A DNA stretch of 64,000 nucleotides, from contig NZ_QZCF01000007.1 in the NCBI RefSeq assembly GCF_003591485.1, positions 170,066-234,065 on the forward strand, read 5' to 3'. The position numbers were made by a program, and so were the translations under genes. Position 1 is the first letter of the stretch. Each line of letters opens with the position of its first letter. Under the pieces are notes generated by a model that worked only from the letters and a program-made list of their open reading frames with translations, was not told the DNA's origin and searched no databases. The DNA comes from Paenibacillus sp. 1011MAR3C5. GTDB taxonomy: Bacteria; Bacillota; Bacilli; Paenibacillales; Paenibacillaceae. Positions 1 through 8,641 of the stretch are shown here, in pieces.

Positions 1-183
1 ATAAATTATATCGCATATGAGGGGGACCCTATGAGTAAAGTAATATGTTCTTTCTCATAAGTAAACTTAGAACGGTTGAATTAGGAATTGACTAAAATGG
101 CCGCTATCAGGGATGGAAATAGGATCAAAGGCCAAAATATTAATGGTGAAAAATAAAGAGCGTCTAAATTAAAGGAGACTCGT

Positions 184-1686
184 ATGTATAAAGTAGGCCA
201 GATTATCCACTTTGAGAACCAAGCTGCTGCCATTATTGAAGTACAACAATACAGTCTGCTTATCGCAAATGTTAGCGAACAAGAGTTGGATCTTACAACA
301 ATAAGGGAAATCGAGAGGAAATCAATCCAAAATCAAGGTGCGGTAACAACCTATACTATTTCTTTGTATGAACTAGAAAAAGCGAAACGGCAACGTATCT
401 TTTCACAGGTTAAAGAGTTCTATACCTTATTTCATCAACAGAAACCATTTGAAGCAGGACAAACAAAAATCCCGTATTCCGGTAAGATATATGATGAAAA
501 AGAAATGGTTGCTCTAACTGATGCATCCCTTGACTTTTGGTTGACTACAGGACGTTTCTCTATGAAATTTGAAAAAGAATTTGCCCGGTATTTGGGTGTG
601 AAATATGCTCTTTTAACTAACTCCGGATCTTCGGCCAATCTTCTTGCAGTGTCTGCATTGACTTCTCCTAAACTAGGCAATCGTAGATTATTGGCTGGAG
701 ATGAAGTGATCACGGTTGCAGCTGGATTCCCGACAACAGTTGCTCCTATTATTCAAAATAGCTTGGTTCCAGTATTTGTAGATGTAGAGTTGGGCACCTA
801 TAATATTGATGTCTCTCAACTTGAAGAGGCTATTTCAGATCGCACAAAGGCAATTATAATTGCCCATACAATGGGGAATCCGTTTAATCTTGAAGCTGTG
901 ATGCAGTTCGCCGAAAAACATCAGCTTTGGGTGATTGAGGATAACTGTGATGCTTTAGGTGCTAGGTATGGAGGTAGACTTACTGGAACGATTGGTCATA
1001 TTGGTACTTCCAGCTTTTATCCACCGCACCACATTACCATGGGGGAGGGCGGTGCGGTCTATACTAACGATCCCAAACTGAAAATGATTATTGAATCCTT
1101 TAGAGATTGGGGAAGAGACTGTTGGTGTCCTTCCGGTTGCGACGACACATGTCATAAACGATTTGGCTGGCAGCTTGGGGATTTGCCAAAAGGTTATGAT
1201 CATAAGTATACGTATTCTCACCTTGGCTACAACTTGAAGGTTACGGACATGCAGGCAGCGATTGGGCTAGAGCAGCTTAAAAAACTACCCGAGTTTGTGG
1301 AGAGAAGAAATCGTCATTTTTCTCTCTTGCATACCAAACTAAAAGAACTGGAAAATAATTTAATATTGCCTCTGGCTACCTCCAATAGTGAACCGAGTTG
1401 GTTTGGTTTTATTTTGACGATTCGTGATGGCAATAAATTGTCCAGACAAAAAATGACGCAGTTTTTGGAAGAACATCATATCCAAACACGGATGTTGTTT
1501 GCTGGTAATATCACTAAGCAACCAGCTTTTCAGGGTTTGCATTACCGTGTTGTAGGCGATCTGAAGAATACGGATAAAATCATGCATGACACGTTTTTGG
1601 TCGGTGTCTATCCAGGATTGGACGACGAGAAAATTGAGTATATGGCTACAAAAATAATAGAAGCTGTTAAATATTCGAGCCAGTAA
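184..1686 (+). CDS. rfbH: CDP-4-keto-6-deoxyglucose 3-dehydrase (RfbH/E1 type)
   Basis: PMP-dependent dehydrase of the DegT/DnrJ/EryC1/StrS fold that removes the 3-hydroxyl of CDP-4-keto-6-deoxyglucose on the way to CDP-3,6-dideoxyhexoses. Two features separate it from ordinary aminotransferases. The active-site Lys is replaced by His in FYPPHHITMGEGG (about residue 283), as in the Yersinia E1 enzyme. A Cys cluster (C313, C315, C319, C323) matches the [2Fe-2S] site of E1. At 500 residues it is longer than the usual RfbH (about 437), with an N-terminal extension of some 65 residues of unknown role. The start is the ATG after an AGGAGA ribosome site. The 183 bases upstream hold no gene. Its partners RfbF and RfbG are encoded on the other strand (7569-9415). 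No E3 reductase (ascD/ddhD) is visible in the window. Family assignment is secure; the final sugar is inferred. Confidence 0.92.
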   Translation: MYKVGQIIHFENQAAAIIEVQQYSLLIANVSEQELDLTTIREIERKSIQNQGAVTTYTISLYELEKAKRQRIFSQVKEFYTLFHQQKPFEAGQTKIPYSGKIYDEKEMVALTDASLDFWLTTGRFSMKFEKEFARYLGVKYALLTNSGSSANLLAVSALTSPKLGNRRLLAGDEVITVAAGFPTTVAPIIQNSLVPVFVDVELGTYNIDVSQLEEAISDRTKAIIIAHTMGNPFNLEAVMQFAEKHQLWVIEDNCDALGARYGGRLTGTIGHIGTSSFYPPHHITMGEGGAVYTNDPKLKMIIESFRDWGRDCWCPSGCDDTCHKRFGWQLGDLPKGYDHKYTYSHLGYNLKVTDMQAAIGLEQLKKLPEFVERRNRHFSLLHTKLKELENNLILPLATSNSEPSWFGFILTIRDGNKLSRQKMTQFLEEHHIQTRMLFAGNITKQPAFQGLHYRVVGDLKNTDKIMHDTFLVGVYPGLDDEKIEYMATKIIEAVKYSSQ

Positions 1687-1699
1687 GCAAGGTGGAATT

Positions 1700-1729
1700 A
1701 TGAAGGTCGTTATTTTTGCAGGAGGCTTT
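1700..1729 (+). pseudogene. 5-prime stub of a second rfbF
   Basis: Fourteen bases after rfbH a new reading frame begins MKVVIFAGGF, the invariant start of glucose-1-phosphate cytidylyltransferase. After about ten codons it runs into unrelated sequence that reads as the C-terminus of a transposase on the other strand. The ancestral order was therefore rfbH-rfbF, and everything downstream was removed or displaced by an insertion or deletion. The intact rfbF at 8642-9415 begins MKTVILAGGF, so this is a separate copy. Confidence 0.7.
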
Positions 1730-2281
1730 GTACGAATTAACTCTTTCGACTGCAAATCGTTTTTTGGCGATGTCTTTCCACAGTTTTGAACCACGAGCCG
1801 GAGCGGTATACTTTCTAAGATCTGTCGTGATCTTTATCTTGTAGACCTTCTGGCAGAGCGAATCCTGCGCTGGTGGACAGCTTTTACATTCTCTTGTGGT
1901 CGAACGTACTTAATGGTTTCATATTTCGGGTCATAGCTGTCATAGCGTTAAAAATATCCCTGACACAGGTAGGGGCGAAGTGTTCGTCAAACCCAATAAG
2001 TTCTGGTTCTCGACGACGATTATATGCTATAGCGGCATTCGCCTTCACTTCTCGAACTTGCTTGTATATGGGTTCATAATCATAACCAGCATCCATACCT
2101 TGCATACTTCATGTTGAAATATGGATGCTGTAATGCAAGCCCTTTTAGGAGCGGAGTTGCGGCTATTCTCATTAATGCCCTTAACCACTTCAAACAGAGC
2201 ATAAGGGGTCGACAAATCGTCATGGTCTAAAAAGAGATAAAATCTCCCTTTGCTATGGATATGGCATGATTGGTATTTCAA
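1730..2281 (-). mobile_element. Decayed DDE transposase remnant
   Basis: On the minus strand several frames in succession resemble one DDE-type (IS4/IS5-like) transposase. An upstream stretch carries DDLSTPYALFEVVKGIN. The middle carries DAGYDYEPIYKQV, AIAYNRRREPE and GFDEHFAPTC. The C-terminal part reads CPPAQDSLCQKVYKIKI, KYTAPARGSKLW and finally AVERVNSY. Frameshifts separate the pieces, and the C-terminus is cut exactly where the rfbF stub ends on the plus strand. It is not functional. The exact IS family is not certain from reading alone. Confidence 0.65.
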
Positions 2282-2384
2282 GCTATGCCATAGTTTTTAT
2301 CAAGTTTAAAGTATTTTATGGATTAGCTATCGAACGACTTAACAATATTTTCTAATCAAAAATGCCTTCAATCTGTTCAGGAGA

Positions 2385-2639
2385 TCAGGTTTCTGCAAGT
2401 TTAGCGGTGATATATTGCTGCCGTGCAGCATTCCACTTCTCATGCCGTTTACAATGCTTCCGTCTTATTATATAGCTCTCTTGCGCCTTCTCGGCATCAT
2501 AAAAATCTTGATCGGCTTGACGTTGTAACTCACGGGATACACTCGAATGATGACGATTAACCTTACGTGCTATTGCCCGTGCGGTCCACCCCAATCGATG
2601 CTGACTTCGTTCTCTTATGGTAAAATGCTTATAGCTCAT
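2385..2639 (-). mobile_element. IS30-family transposase N-terminal fragment
   Basis: The fragment starts MSYKHFTIRERSQ and contains a helix-turn-helix stretch, TARAIARKVNRHHSSVSREL, which is the typical N-terminal DNA-binding region of IS30 transposases. Only about 85 residues remain and the catalytic DDE core is absent. It lies between the decayed DDE element on its left and a broken acyltransferase copy on its right. The bases from 2640 to 2865 hold nothing I recognise. Confidence 0.7.
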
Positions 2640-2865
2640 GGCAGATTCTCCTGTGTAGGGGTTGTGTGGTAACTCCATTCTACACACGATTCAGTCATGG
2701 GTCATTTTTATGTGTCGCACTTCATATTACATTTTGTCGGTAAAAAAAGGAGCCATTGATTTTCATAAGCAATTTGTAAAAAACATACCTTACTCCATTT
2801 TTTGAAATGCAGTTTTGAATTTGGAGATTATACAATGGATACAAGAAACCCCTTATAGAAACTTT

Positions 2866-3002
2866 TGATCTGATTTTAACTGAAAAATATCTATGTGCCA
2901 TACATTTTTTTTTTTTTTGCGTTTTGAAATTATAACATTTCACTATCCTTAATGACAACACTATCTGATTCTATTGCCGTATTGTGTACTAAGCATCAAC
3001 AC
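2866..3002 (-). pseudogene. 3-prime part of a degenerate acyltransferase copy
   Basis: This stretch is a diverged copy of 6852-6990, the 3-prime end of the intact hexapeptide acyltransferase gene. The minus-strand reading gives KKKKCMAHRYFSVKI against KKDQCMAQRYFSVEI in the intact protein, and the nucleotide match runs across about 130 bases with small indels. An in-frame stop and a long T-run disrupt it. The rest of the copy is at 3970-4165, on the far side of an IS3-type remnant, so the element (with an accompanying deletion) split this pseudogene. Confidence 0.75.
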
Positions 3003-3955
3003 CAGCATTATCCTGAGTCTCTTAAATTGGAGGCTATACGATTACATGTTGATGAGGGGTGGAGCTACAGCAAGATTACAGATCACCTAGGAGTGCATGA
3101 TAAGGATCGAGTTAAAGTCTGGATAAGGAAATACCGGGAAAAGGGAGCAGCAGCATTCGAGGATAGACGTGGAGATCCACACAGGGTTGAAACGGAACAA
3201 GAACGTGAACTGCGTCGTCTATACCTGGAGGTAGATGTCCTAAAAAAGTGGTTACAAATCTTGAATCGAGAGGGTTGAAGAGCAAGCATACCGTCATTGA
3301 CGAACTGAAGCCCAAGAGACAAGAGAACAGTAAAGGAACTTTGTGGCTATCTGGGAATCAGTCGAAGCGGTTACTTCGTCTATCTAAAGCGCAAGGATAA
3401 CGATACTGATGAGGAGTTATAACGTAAGATTCGTGACAAAAGCATAGGGTATCGCAGTATACAGGATGAGCTGTACCGTCAGTACAGGCTTGTAGTGAAT
3501 CATAAGAAAGTTCTGCGGTTAATGGCAGCAACTTGGTATTAAAGCGATTATACGCCGTAAGTACGCCCATAGAACAAGCTATGTAGCCACTGTATCCGAT
3601 GGTAGAATCGCTGAGAATAAGCTGCAAAGGGATTTAGCGATCAGGGATGCCAGTACACGTCCCATGCATACTACGACATGCTGCCACAGGTTGGAGCCCA
3701 AATCAGCATGTCACGCCGAGGCAATTGTTATGACAACGCCTCAATCGAGAGCTTCTTCTCTCATCTTAAAGTCGAAGCACTCTATCCTTATGATATACGA
3801 AGTATCGATGAGGCACAAAGAAGAATTGAGGAATATATACGTTTTTACAAAGAAGATAGGGCACAGCGAAAACTAAACAAGCTGACTCCTGTTGAATACA
3901 GGAACCAGCTTGTAGCCTAGATGTTTTTAAATGTCTCCTTAATTGGGGCATGACC
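3003..3955 (+). mobile_element. IS3-family element remnant (orfA and broken orfB)
   Basis: The orfA part (to 3278) reads HYPESLKLEAIRLHVDEGWSY, a helix-turn-helix, and then a leucine-rich C-terminus, as in IS3-family OrfA. It has lost its own start and is fused in frame to the broken acyltransferase sequence upstream. The orfB part shows LGISRSGYFVYLKRK, VNHKKVLRLM and, at 3678-3920, SRRGNCYDNASIESFFSHLK and RFYKEDRAQRKLNKLTPVEY. Internal stops, frameshifts and loss of the central DDE region make it inactive. The right end (about 3925-3955, ending GGGGCATGACCA) looks like an IS3-type terminus. I see no matching left end. Confidence 0.75.
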
Positions 3956-3969
3956 AGTGGGGCGGGGTT

Positions 3970-4165
3970 CTATTTTTTTTCTTCATCCGTATTGATTGAT
4001 GTGTTCCCAAGAATTACCATGAAATATTCGAATGTGATGCATTACCGATAGCCAAACAAAAATAAATTTGAAGTCTTGCTTTGTATGAATATACAATTTA
4101 TTTAAAGGTTTATTCAAATAGATTAATTTATCGCAAAAAGGCCTATTTTTATACAAGATACTGCA
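3970..4165 (-). pseudogene. Middle part of the degenerate acyltransferase copy
   Basis: This is a diverged copy of about 7085-7275 of the intact acyltransferase gene in the same orientation. The minus-strand translation gives KNRPFCDKLIYLNKPLNKLY against ENRPLCDKLIFLNKALNGLF in the intact protein. The beta-helix part no longer reads through. Together with 2866-3002 it shows that a second acyltransferase gene once followed the TPP-enzyme gene, so the SDR and TPP genes are flanked by direct repeats of the acyltransferase. Confidence 0.75.
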
Positions 4166-4182
4166 ATTGGAAAATGAGCATA

Positions 4183-5964
4183 TTACCACAGCATTAATTT
4201 ATCGATTTCTTCCTTATCAAGGAATGGCGCCATATCTTGCAAGGCAGGCGTAGAAAAAGTTCCGTCTGCATTCATTCTTGACATAACCTTTGGAGTAACT
4301 GGGTCATCTAGCTTTTGCATTATTTCCAATATTGCAAAGCCGTTTTGGTTACAAAGCCACTCTAAACTCTCGTCAAGCTCTCCATTGCAATTGCAGCGAT
4401 GATAAGGGCTGTCAAATACAGAAGCCAATTTTTCGAAATCAGGGAAACTAATCCCACTATCAGGTGTACAGCCTACATAGACCCCATTGAAAAAGTTCTT
4501 AGAAGTCTGTCTAATAGCCGCATATCCGTCATTTGAAAAAATAACTAGCTTTACAGGAAGCTTATAATGAACAATGGTTTGCAGCTCCTGTAGGTTCATC
4601 ATAATACTACCTTCTCCGGTTACGCAGAAAACATCTTTTTTTGAGGCTATGGCTGCACCAATTGCCGCAGGCAGATCAAGTCCCATAGAGCCGCAGTTGG
4701 GGCTAGTTACAATACGTTGATTTTCTTTTCTTGTACCTATTTGAAGCTTACTGCTGCAACCTGTATTATTACCAAGCGCCGAAATACTATCACTAGGCTC
4801 ATACTCCTCAAATTTTTTCCAGAAGTTATATGAACAAACTCTTTCATCATCTGTTATATTTTTCATAGCTTCAAAAGGTGTGAATTTGTTTTTTAGCATG
4901 TTGCAATAATCGAGCCATTTTTCATCTATGTTGAAAGGTTTAGATTTGTTTTCTATTTTTTCAAAAAATATTGACAAATCAGAATGAATAAACTTATATA
5001 TATTTAAGCCAGGCTTCTGCATTTCAAATTCATCAACGTCAATAGCAACCACACGAGATTTAGGCGCAAACTGATTTTGTGCAAAGCCAGTTGTTTTAAA
5101 CCCTAAGGAAGAACCAAAGGACACAATTAAATCGGCATTTTGCAAAATGAAATTACCAGTTCTAGGGCCTATAAAACCAGACAAGCCAAAGTAATTTGGG
5201 TGCTCTCTGTACATTACATCTGCAGCAAGAGCAGCACCAATAACCGGTACTCCGGAAATTTCGGCAAATTTCACAAATTGCTCCACGGTATTGCTCATTC
5301 TTAAACCGGTACCCGCAAGAAAACAAGGTCTTTCAGCATTTTTAATTAACTCAAATAGTTCCTTCACTTCTATATCGGATATTCCGGGTAATACTATCTT
5401 TTCTTCAGCAGCAATGCTATAAAGTTCGTCTTCTTCGATAATTGAGCTTTGAACATTTAGAGGTATATCTAGCCAGACCGGTCCTCTACGACCACTAAAA
5501 GAAATATCAATGGCTTTTTGCAGTTCGTGCTTTATTGATAAAGGGTCGATAATCATTTTTGCATACTTCGTCATATTTTGCACAGAACCTATAATATCAA
5601 ATTCCTGTATTCCCCTGTATCTTAAAGGTAAATCACATGCTTTTGCAGTAGTTTCGTATCTTACTTGACCAGATATTACAATCATAGGCAATCCATCTTG
5701 CCATGCGCCCATTACACCTGTTATGGCATTTGTTGCTCCTGGACCAGATGTAACAATAACTGCTGCTGGTTTTCCAGATATATAAGCATATGAACTTGCA
5801 GCCATGGAGCAAGCCTGCTCATGATGATTAAAGTATTTATTTATATTATCATTAAGTGCTAAAGCATTATTTAAATGCATTGCGCCGCCACCTACAACTG
5901 CAAAGCAATCTGTTATACCATTTTCAACTAGTATATCCATTATTATATCAGCGACTCTTCTCAT
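4183..5964 (-). CDS. ThDP-dependent acetolactate-synthase-like enzyme (YerE-like)
   Basis: Protein of 593 residues with the three-domain fold of acetolactate synthase-type enzymes. The N-terminal pyrimidine domain has the catalytic Glu context NHHEQACSMAA. A central domain follows, and the C-terminal domain has the diphosphate-binding motif VTGEGS with the partner Asn in FSNDGYAA. In CDP-dideoxysugar clusters this family is represented by YerE, which transfers a two-carbon acetyl unit from pyruvate to C4 of CDP-4-keto-3,6-dideoxyglucose to give the branched skeleton of yersiniose. With RfbF, RfbG and RfbH in the same island, that role is the best guess. A true acetolactate synthase for branched amino acids is less likely, because there is no small subunit or ilv neighbour. 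It is the last intact gene of its operon and overlaps the SDR gene by 17 bases. A decayed relative is at 18897-19397. Confidence 0.8.
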   Translation of the reverse strand: MRRVADIIMDILVENGITDCFAVVGGGAMHLNNALALNDNINKYFNHHEQACSMAASSYAYISGKPAAVIVTSGPGATNAITGVMGAWQDGLPMIVISGQVRYETTAKACDLPLRYRGIQEFDIIGSVQNMTKYAKMIIDPLSIKHELQKAIDISFSGRRGPVWLDIPLNVQSSIIEEDELYSIAAEEKIVLPGISDIEVKELFELIKNAERPCFLAGTGLRMSNTVEQFVKFAEISGVPVIGAALAADVMYREHPNYFGLSGFIGPRTGNFILQNADLIVSFGSSLGFKTTGFAQNQFAPKSRVVAIDVDEFEMQKPGLNIYKFIHSDLSIFFEKIENKSKPFNIDEKWLDYCNMLKNKFTPFEAMKNITDDERVCSYNFWKKFEEYEPSDSISALGNNTGCSSKLQIGTRKENQRIVTSPNCGSMGLDLPAAIGAAIASKKDVFCVTGEGSIMMNLQELQTIVHYKLPVKLVIFSNDGYAAIRQTSKNFFNGVYVGCTPDSGISFPDFEKLASVFDSPYHRCNCNGELDESLEWLCNQNGFAILEIMQKLDDPVTPKVMSRMNADGTFSTPALQDMAPFLDKEEIDKLMLW

Positions 5965-6814
5965 CTCTATGACTCCTTTGCCATTCTATTTGCATTTGTA
6001 TTCCTTTTTCTAAAGAAATTAGATCTAGTTCCTTTCTGTACTCCGTCTTTAACCTATCATTTGATGCAGTATATTCCTTGTTAAATCCATCGCTCAAGAA
6101 CGTAATTTCATTTTGACTGTTAGTTTGTTTGCGCACTTCCTCCGCTATTTGAAAGAGGGTATAGCGTGTACCAGAGCAACAGTTGTAATCATGATAATTA
6201 AGGGGCGAATCAATAAAAAACTCGGCAATTTTTGCAACATCGAATACGTGCATATAATCGAAATAGCAGTCTTGTCTAATGGTTATAGGCTCTTTATTAT
6301 CACAACAGTTTATGCAATGAGTTATAAACTTGGAATAATGGTCTGTAGGTCCATAGCAAGCAAAAATACGCATGTTAATTATGTTTTGGGACTTTAATGC
6401 CATCTCATTCATAATATATTTACCAAAACCGTATACATCTTTTGGAATACTTCTCCCAAACTCAGTTTCCTGAATAGACGAAATATCCAGAGTTTTATCA
6501 AATTCAGCACCTGAGCCCGAATATATCATTTTTCCATAAAGGTCTTGGTGCCGTGATAGATTTAAAAATCCGGTTAGGCTGTCTTTTAGCATATTGGACT
6601 CTATATCATTTTCTGGATTTTTCACTGGGTTAGGGTTTGCAAGATGAAGAATGGCATCAAACTTGCCACTTTTTAAATATTCATAAACTGAATTTGAGTC
6701 TAATAAATTTAGCTCCTGCCTGGAAGGGGCCGAAACATCATATTTTTCATTTAATATAGGATAAATATTTCTGCCAATAAAACCAGTTTTCCCAGTGATA
6801 AGTATTTTTCGCAT
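5948..6814 (-). CDS. SDR-family NAD(P)-dependent sugar reductase/epimerase
   Basis: Extended short-chain dehydrogenase of 288 residues. The Rossmann motif is GKTGFIG near the N-terminus, and the catalytic pair sits in YGFGKYIMNE (YxxxK). The start is the ATG at 6814, a few bases after a GAGG site; an in-frame TTG at 6826 is less likely. The gene overlaps the TPP-enzyme gene downstream, which implies coupled expression. By context it could reduce the acetyl side chain (the YerF step) or the 4-keto group of the CDP-dideoxysugar. The sequence alone does not tell which. A decayed SDR next to a decayed TPP gene at 19398-20316 repeats the pairing. Confidence 0.78.
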   Translation of the reverse strand: MRKILITGKTGFIGRNIYPILNEKYDVSAPSRQELNLLDSNSVYEYLKSGKFDAILHLANPNPVKNPENDIESNMLKDSLTGFLNLSRHQDLYGKMIYSGSGAEFDKTLDISSIQETEFGRSIPKDVYGFGKYIMNEMALKSQNIINMRIFACYGPTDHYSKFITHCINCCDNKEPITIRQDCYFDYMHVFDVAKIAEFFIDSPLNYHDYNCCSGTRYTLFQIAEEVRKQTNSQNEITFLSDGFNKEYTASNDRLKTEYRKELDLISLEKGIQMQIEWQRSHRDEKSR

Positions 6815-6846
6815 GAAGAACCTCAATTTTTTATTTTTGAAATAGG

Positions 6847-7536
6847 CTATTTGATTTCAACTGAAAAATATCTCTGTGCCATACATTGGTCTTTTTTGCG
6901 TTTTGAAATGATAACATTTCCTGTGCTATCCTTAATGACAACACTATCTGACTCTATTGCCGTATTATGTACTAAAGCATCAACACCAATTGAAACTCTA
7001 TCCCCAATAGGTTTGTTGCCGATTATTTTGGCGCCAGCGCCCAAAAATAATCCCTTACCCAAACGAGGCGCTGGGTTTCCGTTTTCATCTTCATCTGTAT
7101 TGATTGTTACATTCTGAAAAATGACCAAAAAATCTGAATATACAGCGTTTCCGATAATAGAACCCACAGGATGTCCAAACAAAAAAATATCTGGAAGTCC
7201 GGATTTGTACGAGTAAAATAATCCATTTAAAGCTTTATTCAAAAAGATTAATTTATCGCACAAAGGCCTATTTTCAGATATTTTCCATAAACTATTGGAC
7301 AAAAAAAACAAAAACTGACTATACTGATCAGAATGAAGATGTGAAAAGTAAGCTTGACCATCTTGGGTAAAGCCTCTTAAAGTAATATGTTTAAAACAAT
7401 ACTCTGTACGTTCAAGTGCAAGGCCCATTGCCGAGTCTACATCATGACCTTCAAACTTATATTTGTCAGGAAAAAAAAGATTAAGTTGAGAAGATATATA
7501 ACTTTTAAGTTCAGTTGTTGTAAGAGACGTAATCAT
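6847..7536 (-). CDS. Hexapeptide-repeat (serine acetyltransferase-like) acyltransferase
   Basis: Protein of 229 residues. The N-terminal half is alpha-helical with no clear motif. The C-terminal half is a left-handed beta-helix with repeats such as IIGNAV, LFLGAGAKIIGNKPIG and VSIGVDALV, resembling serine O-acetyltransferase. It sits between rfbG (32 bases) and the SDR gene (about 30 bases) in the minus-strand operon, so a sugar O- or N-acetylation is likely. It could be the missing acetyl donor of the nonulosonate pathway, but its place among the CDP-sugar genes makes a branched-sugar substrate more probable. A broken second copy lies at 2866-4165. Confidence 0.72.
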   Translation of the reverse strand: MITSLTTTELKSYISSQLNLFFPDKYKFEGHDVDSAMGLALERTEYCFKHITLRGFTQDGQAYFSHLHSDQYSQFLFFLSNSLWKISENRPLCDKLIFLNKALNGLFYSYKSGLPDIFLFGHPVGSIIGNAVYSDFLVIFQNVTINTDEDENGNPAPRLGKGLFLGAGAKIIGNKPIGDRVSIGVDALVHNTAIESDSVVIKDSTGNVIISKRKKDQCMAQRYFSVEIK

Positions 7537-7568
7537 GCAGTCATTATCCTTTCTTCATCTTATGTTCC

Positions 7569-8636
7569 TTAAACACCCACAGTATATCTCGCGTTCCAAA
7601 ATTCTGATATTTGCTCTTCCATACATGTTATAACATCACCGTTTGCAACAAATACTTTTGACCATTCTACTGTTTTTTCAACCGCTTTTTCTATATCCCA
7701 GCGTGGTTCCCAATTTAGAGCGCTTTTTATCTTTGAACAATCAAGTTTCAAGTAATTTGACTCATGCGGGCCTTCTTGTTGACCAGTATGCCACGTTATT
7801 CCATCTCCCCAGCTTTTACAGAAAAGGTTTGCAAGTTCGCCTGTGGTAATACAGTCGCTATCGTTTGGTCCCACATTATAGGAACCCTGAAAATCAAAAT
7901 TTTCATACTGTTTTTTAATAATTTCAAGATAGACGCTTAAAGGCTCTAAAACGTGCTCATATGGGCGGACTGAAAAAGGATTTCTAACAAAAATGTCCTT
8001 TTTGTCTTGTGCCGATCTTACACAGTCAGGAATGATTCGATCAGCCGAAAAGTCCCCTCCACCTATAACATTGCCGGCTCTAGCTGTAGAAACGGGCAAC
8101 TTTCTCTCGAGAAAGAAAGAACGCTTATAGCTATTAGTAGCCAATTCTGAGCAAGATTTGCTGTTGGCATAAGGCTCAAATCCATCTAGAATGTCGTGTT
8201 CACGATAACCCCATTCCCACTCGTTGTTATAATATACTTTATCGGTGGTTACGTTTAAAACTGACTTGACACTGTTTGTAAGGCGAATACACTCCAAAAC
8301 ATTTACTGTACCCATAACATTAGTTTCATAGGTATAAACAGGGTCTTTGTAGCTCTCTCTAACAAGGGGCTGAGCTGCCATATGAATAACAATTTCCGGC
8401 TGCTCTTTTTCGAAAACCTCCATAAGTTTCTTTAAATCTCTTATATCCTCAATATATGACTTAACAATGGTATCGATTTTGCATAAATGATATAAACTCG
8501 GGTTAGTAATTGGTTGAAGACCATAGCCTATAACGTTGGCTCCGGCACCTGATAACACTTTGCAAAGCCACGAACCCTTAAAGCCTGTATGGCCAGTTAT
8601 TAAAACAGTTTTATCTTTAAAAAATGATAAATTCAT
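7569..8636 (-). CDS. rfbG: CDP-glucose 4,6-dehydratase
   Basis: Converts CDP-glucose to CDP-4-keto-6-deoxyglucose, the substrate of RfbH. Extended SDR of about 355 residues with the Rossmann motif GHTGFKGSWL, the catalytic YANSK (YxxxK) and the RfbG-typical stretches TTDKVYYN and AGNVIGGGDFS. I start it at ATG 8636 (MNLSFFKDK), five bases after the rfbF stop. An upstream in-frame ATG at 8648 would overlap rfbF and is the main alternative. It is transcribed with rfbF before it and the acyltransferase gene after it. Confidence 0.93.
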   Translation of the reverse strand: MNLSFFKDKTVLITGHTGFKGSWLCKVLSGAGANVIGYGLQPITNPSLYHLCKIDTIVKSYIEDIRDLKKLMEVFEKEQPEIVIHMAAQPLVRESYKDPVYTYETNVMGTVNVLECIRLTNSVKSVLNVTTDKVYYNNEWEWGYREHDILDGFEPYANSKSCSELATNSYKRSFFLERKLPVSTARAGNVIGGGDFSADRIIPDCVRSAQDKKDIFVRNPFSVRPYEHVLEPLSVYLEIIKKQYENFDFQGSYNVGPNDSDCITTGELANLFCKSWGDGITWHTGQQEGPHESNYLKLDCSKIKSALNWEPRWDIEKAVEKTVEWSKVFVANGDVITCMEEQISEFWNARYTVGV

Positions 8637-8641
8637 TAATG

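Noticed and set aside
2952..3278. Intact 108-residue IS3 OrfA gene
   Set aside because: Its first 15 or so codons come from the broken acyltransferase copy, so the frame is a chance fusion and not the original start.
4183..5964. Amino-acid acetolactate synthase (ilvB)
   Set aside because: No ilvN, ilvC or leu genes nearby, and neighbours are CDP-sugar genes; YerE-like role fits better.
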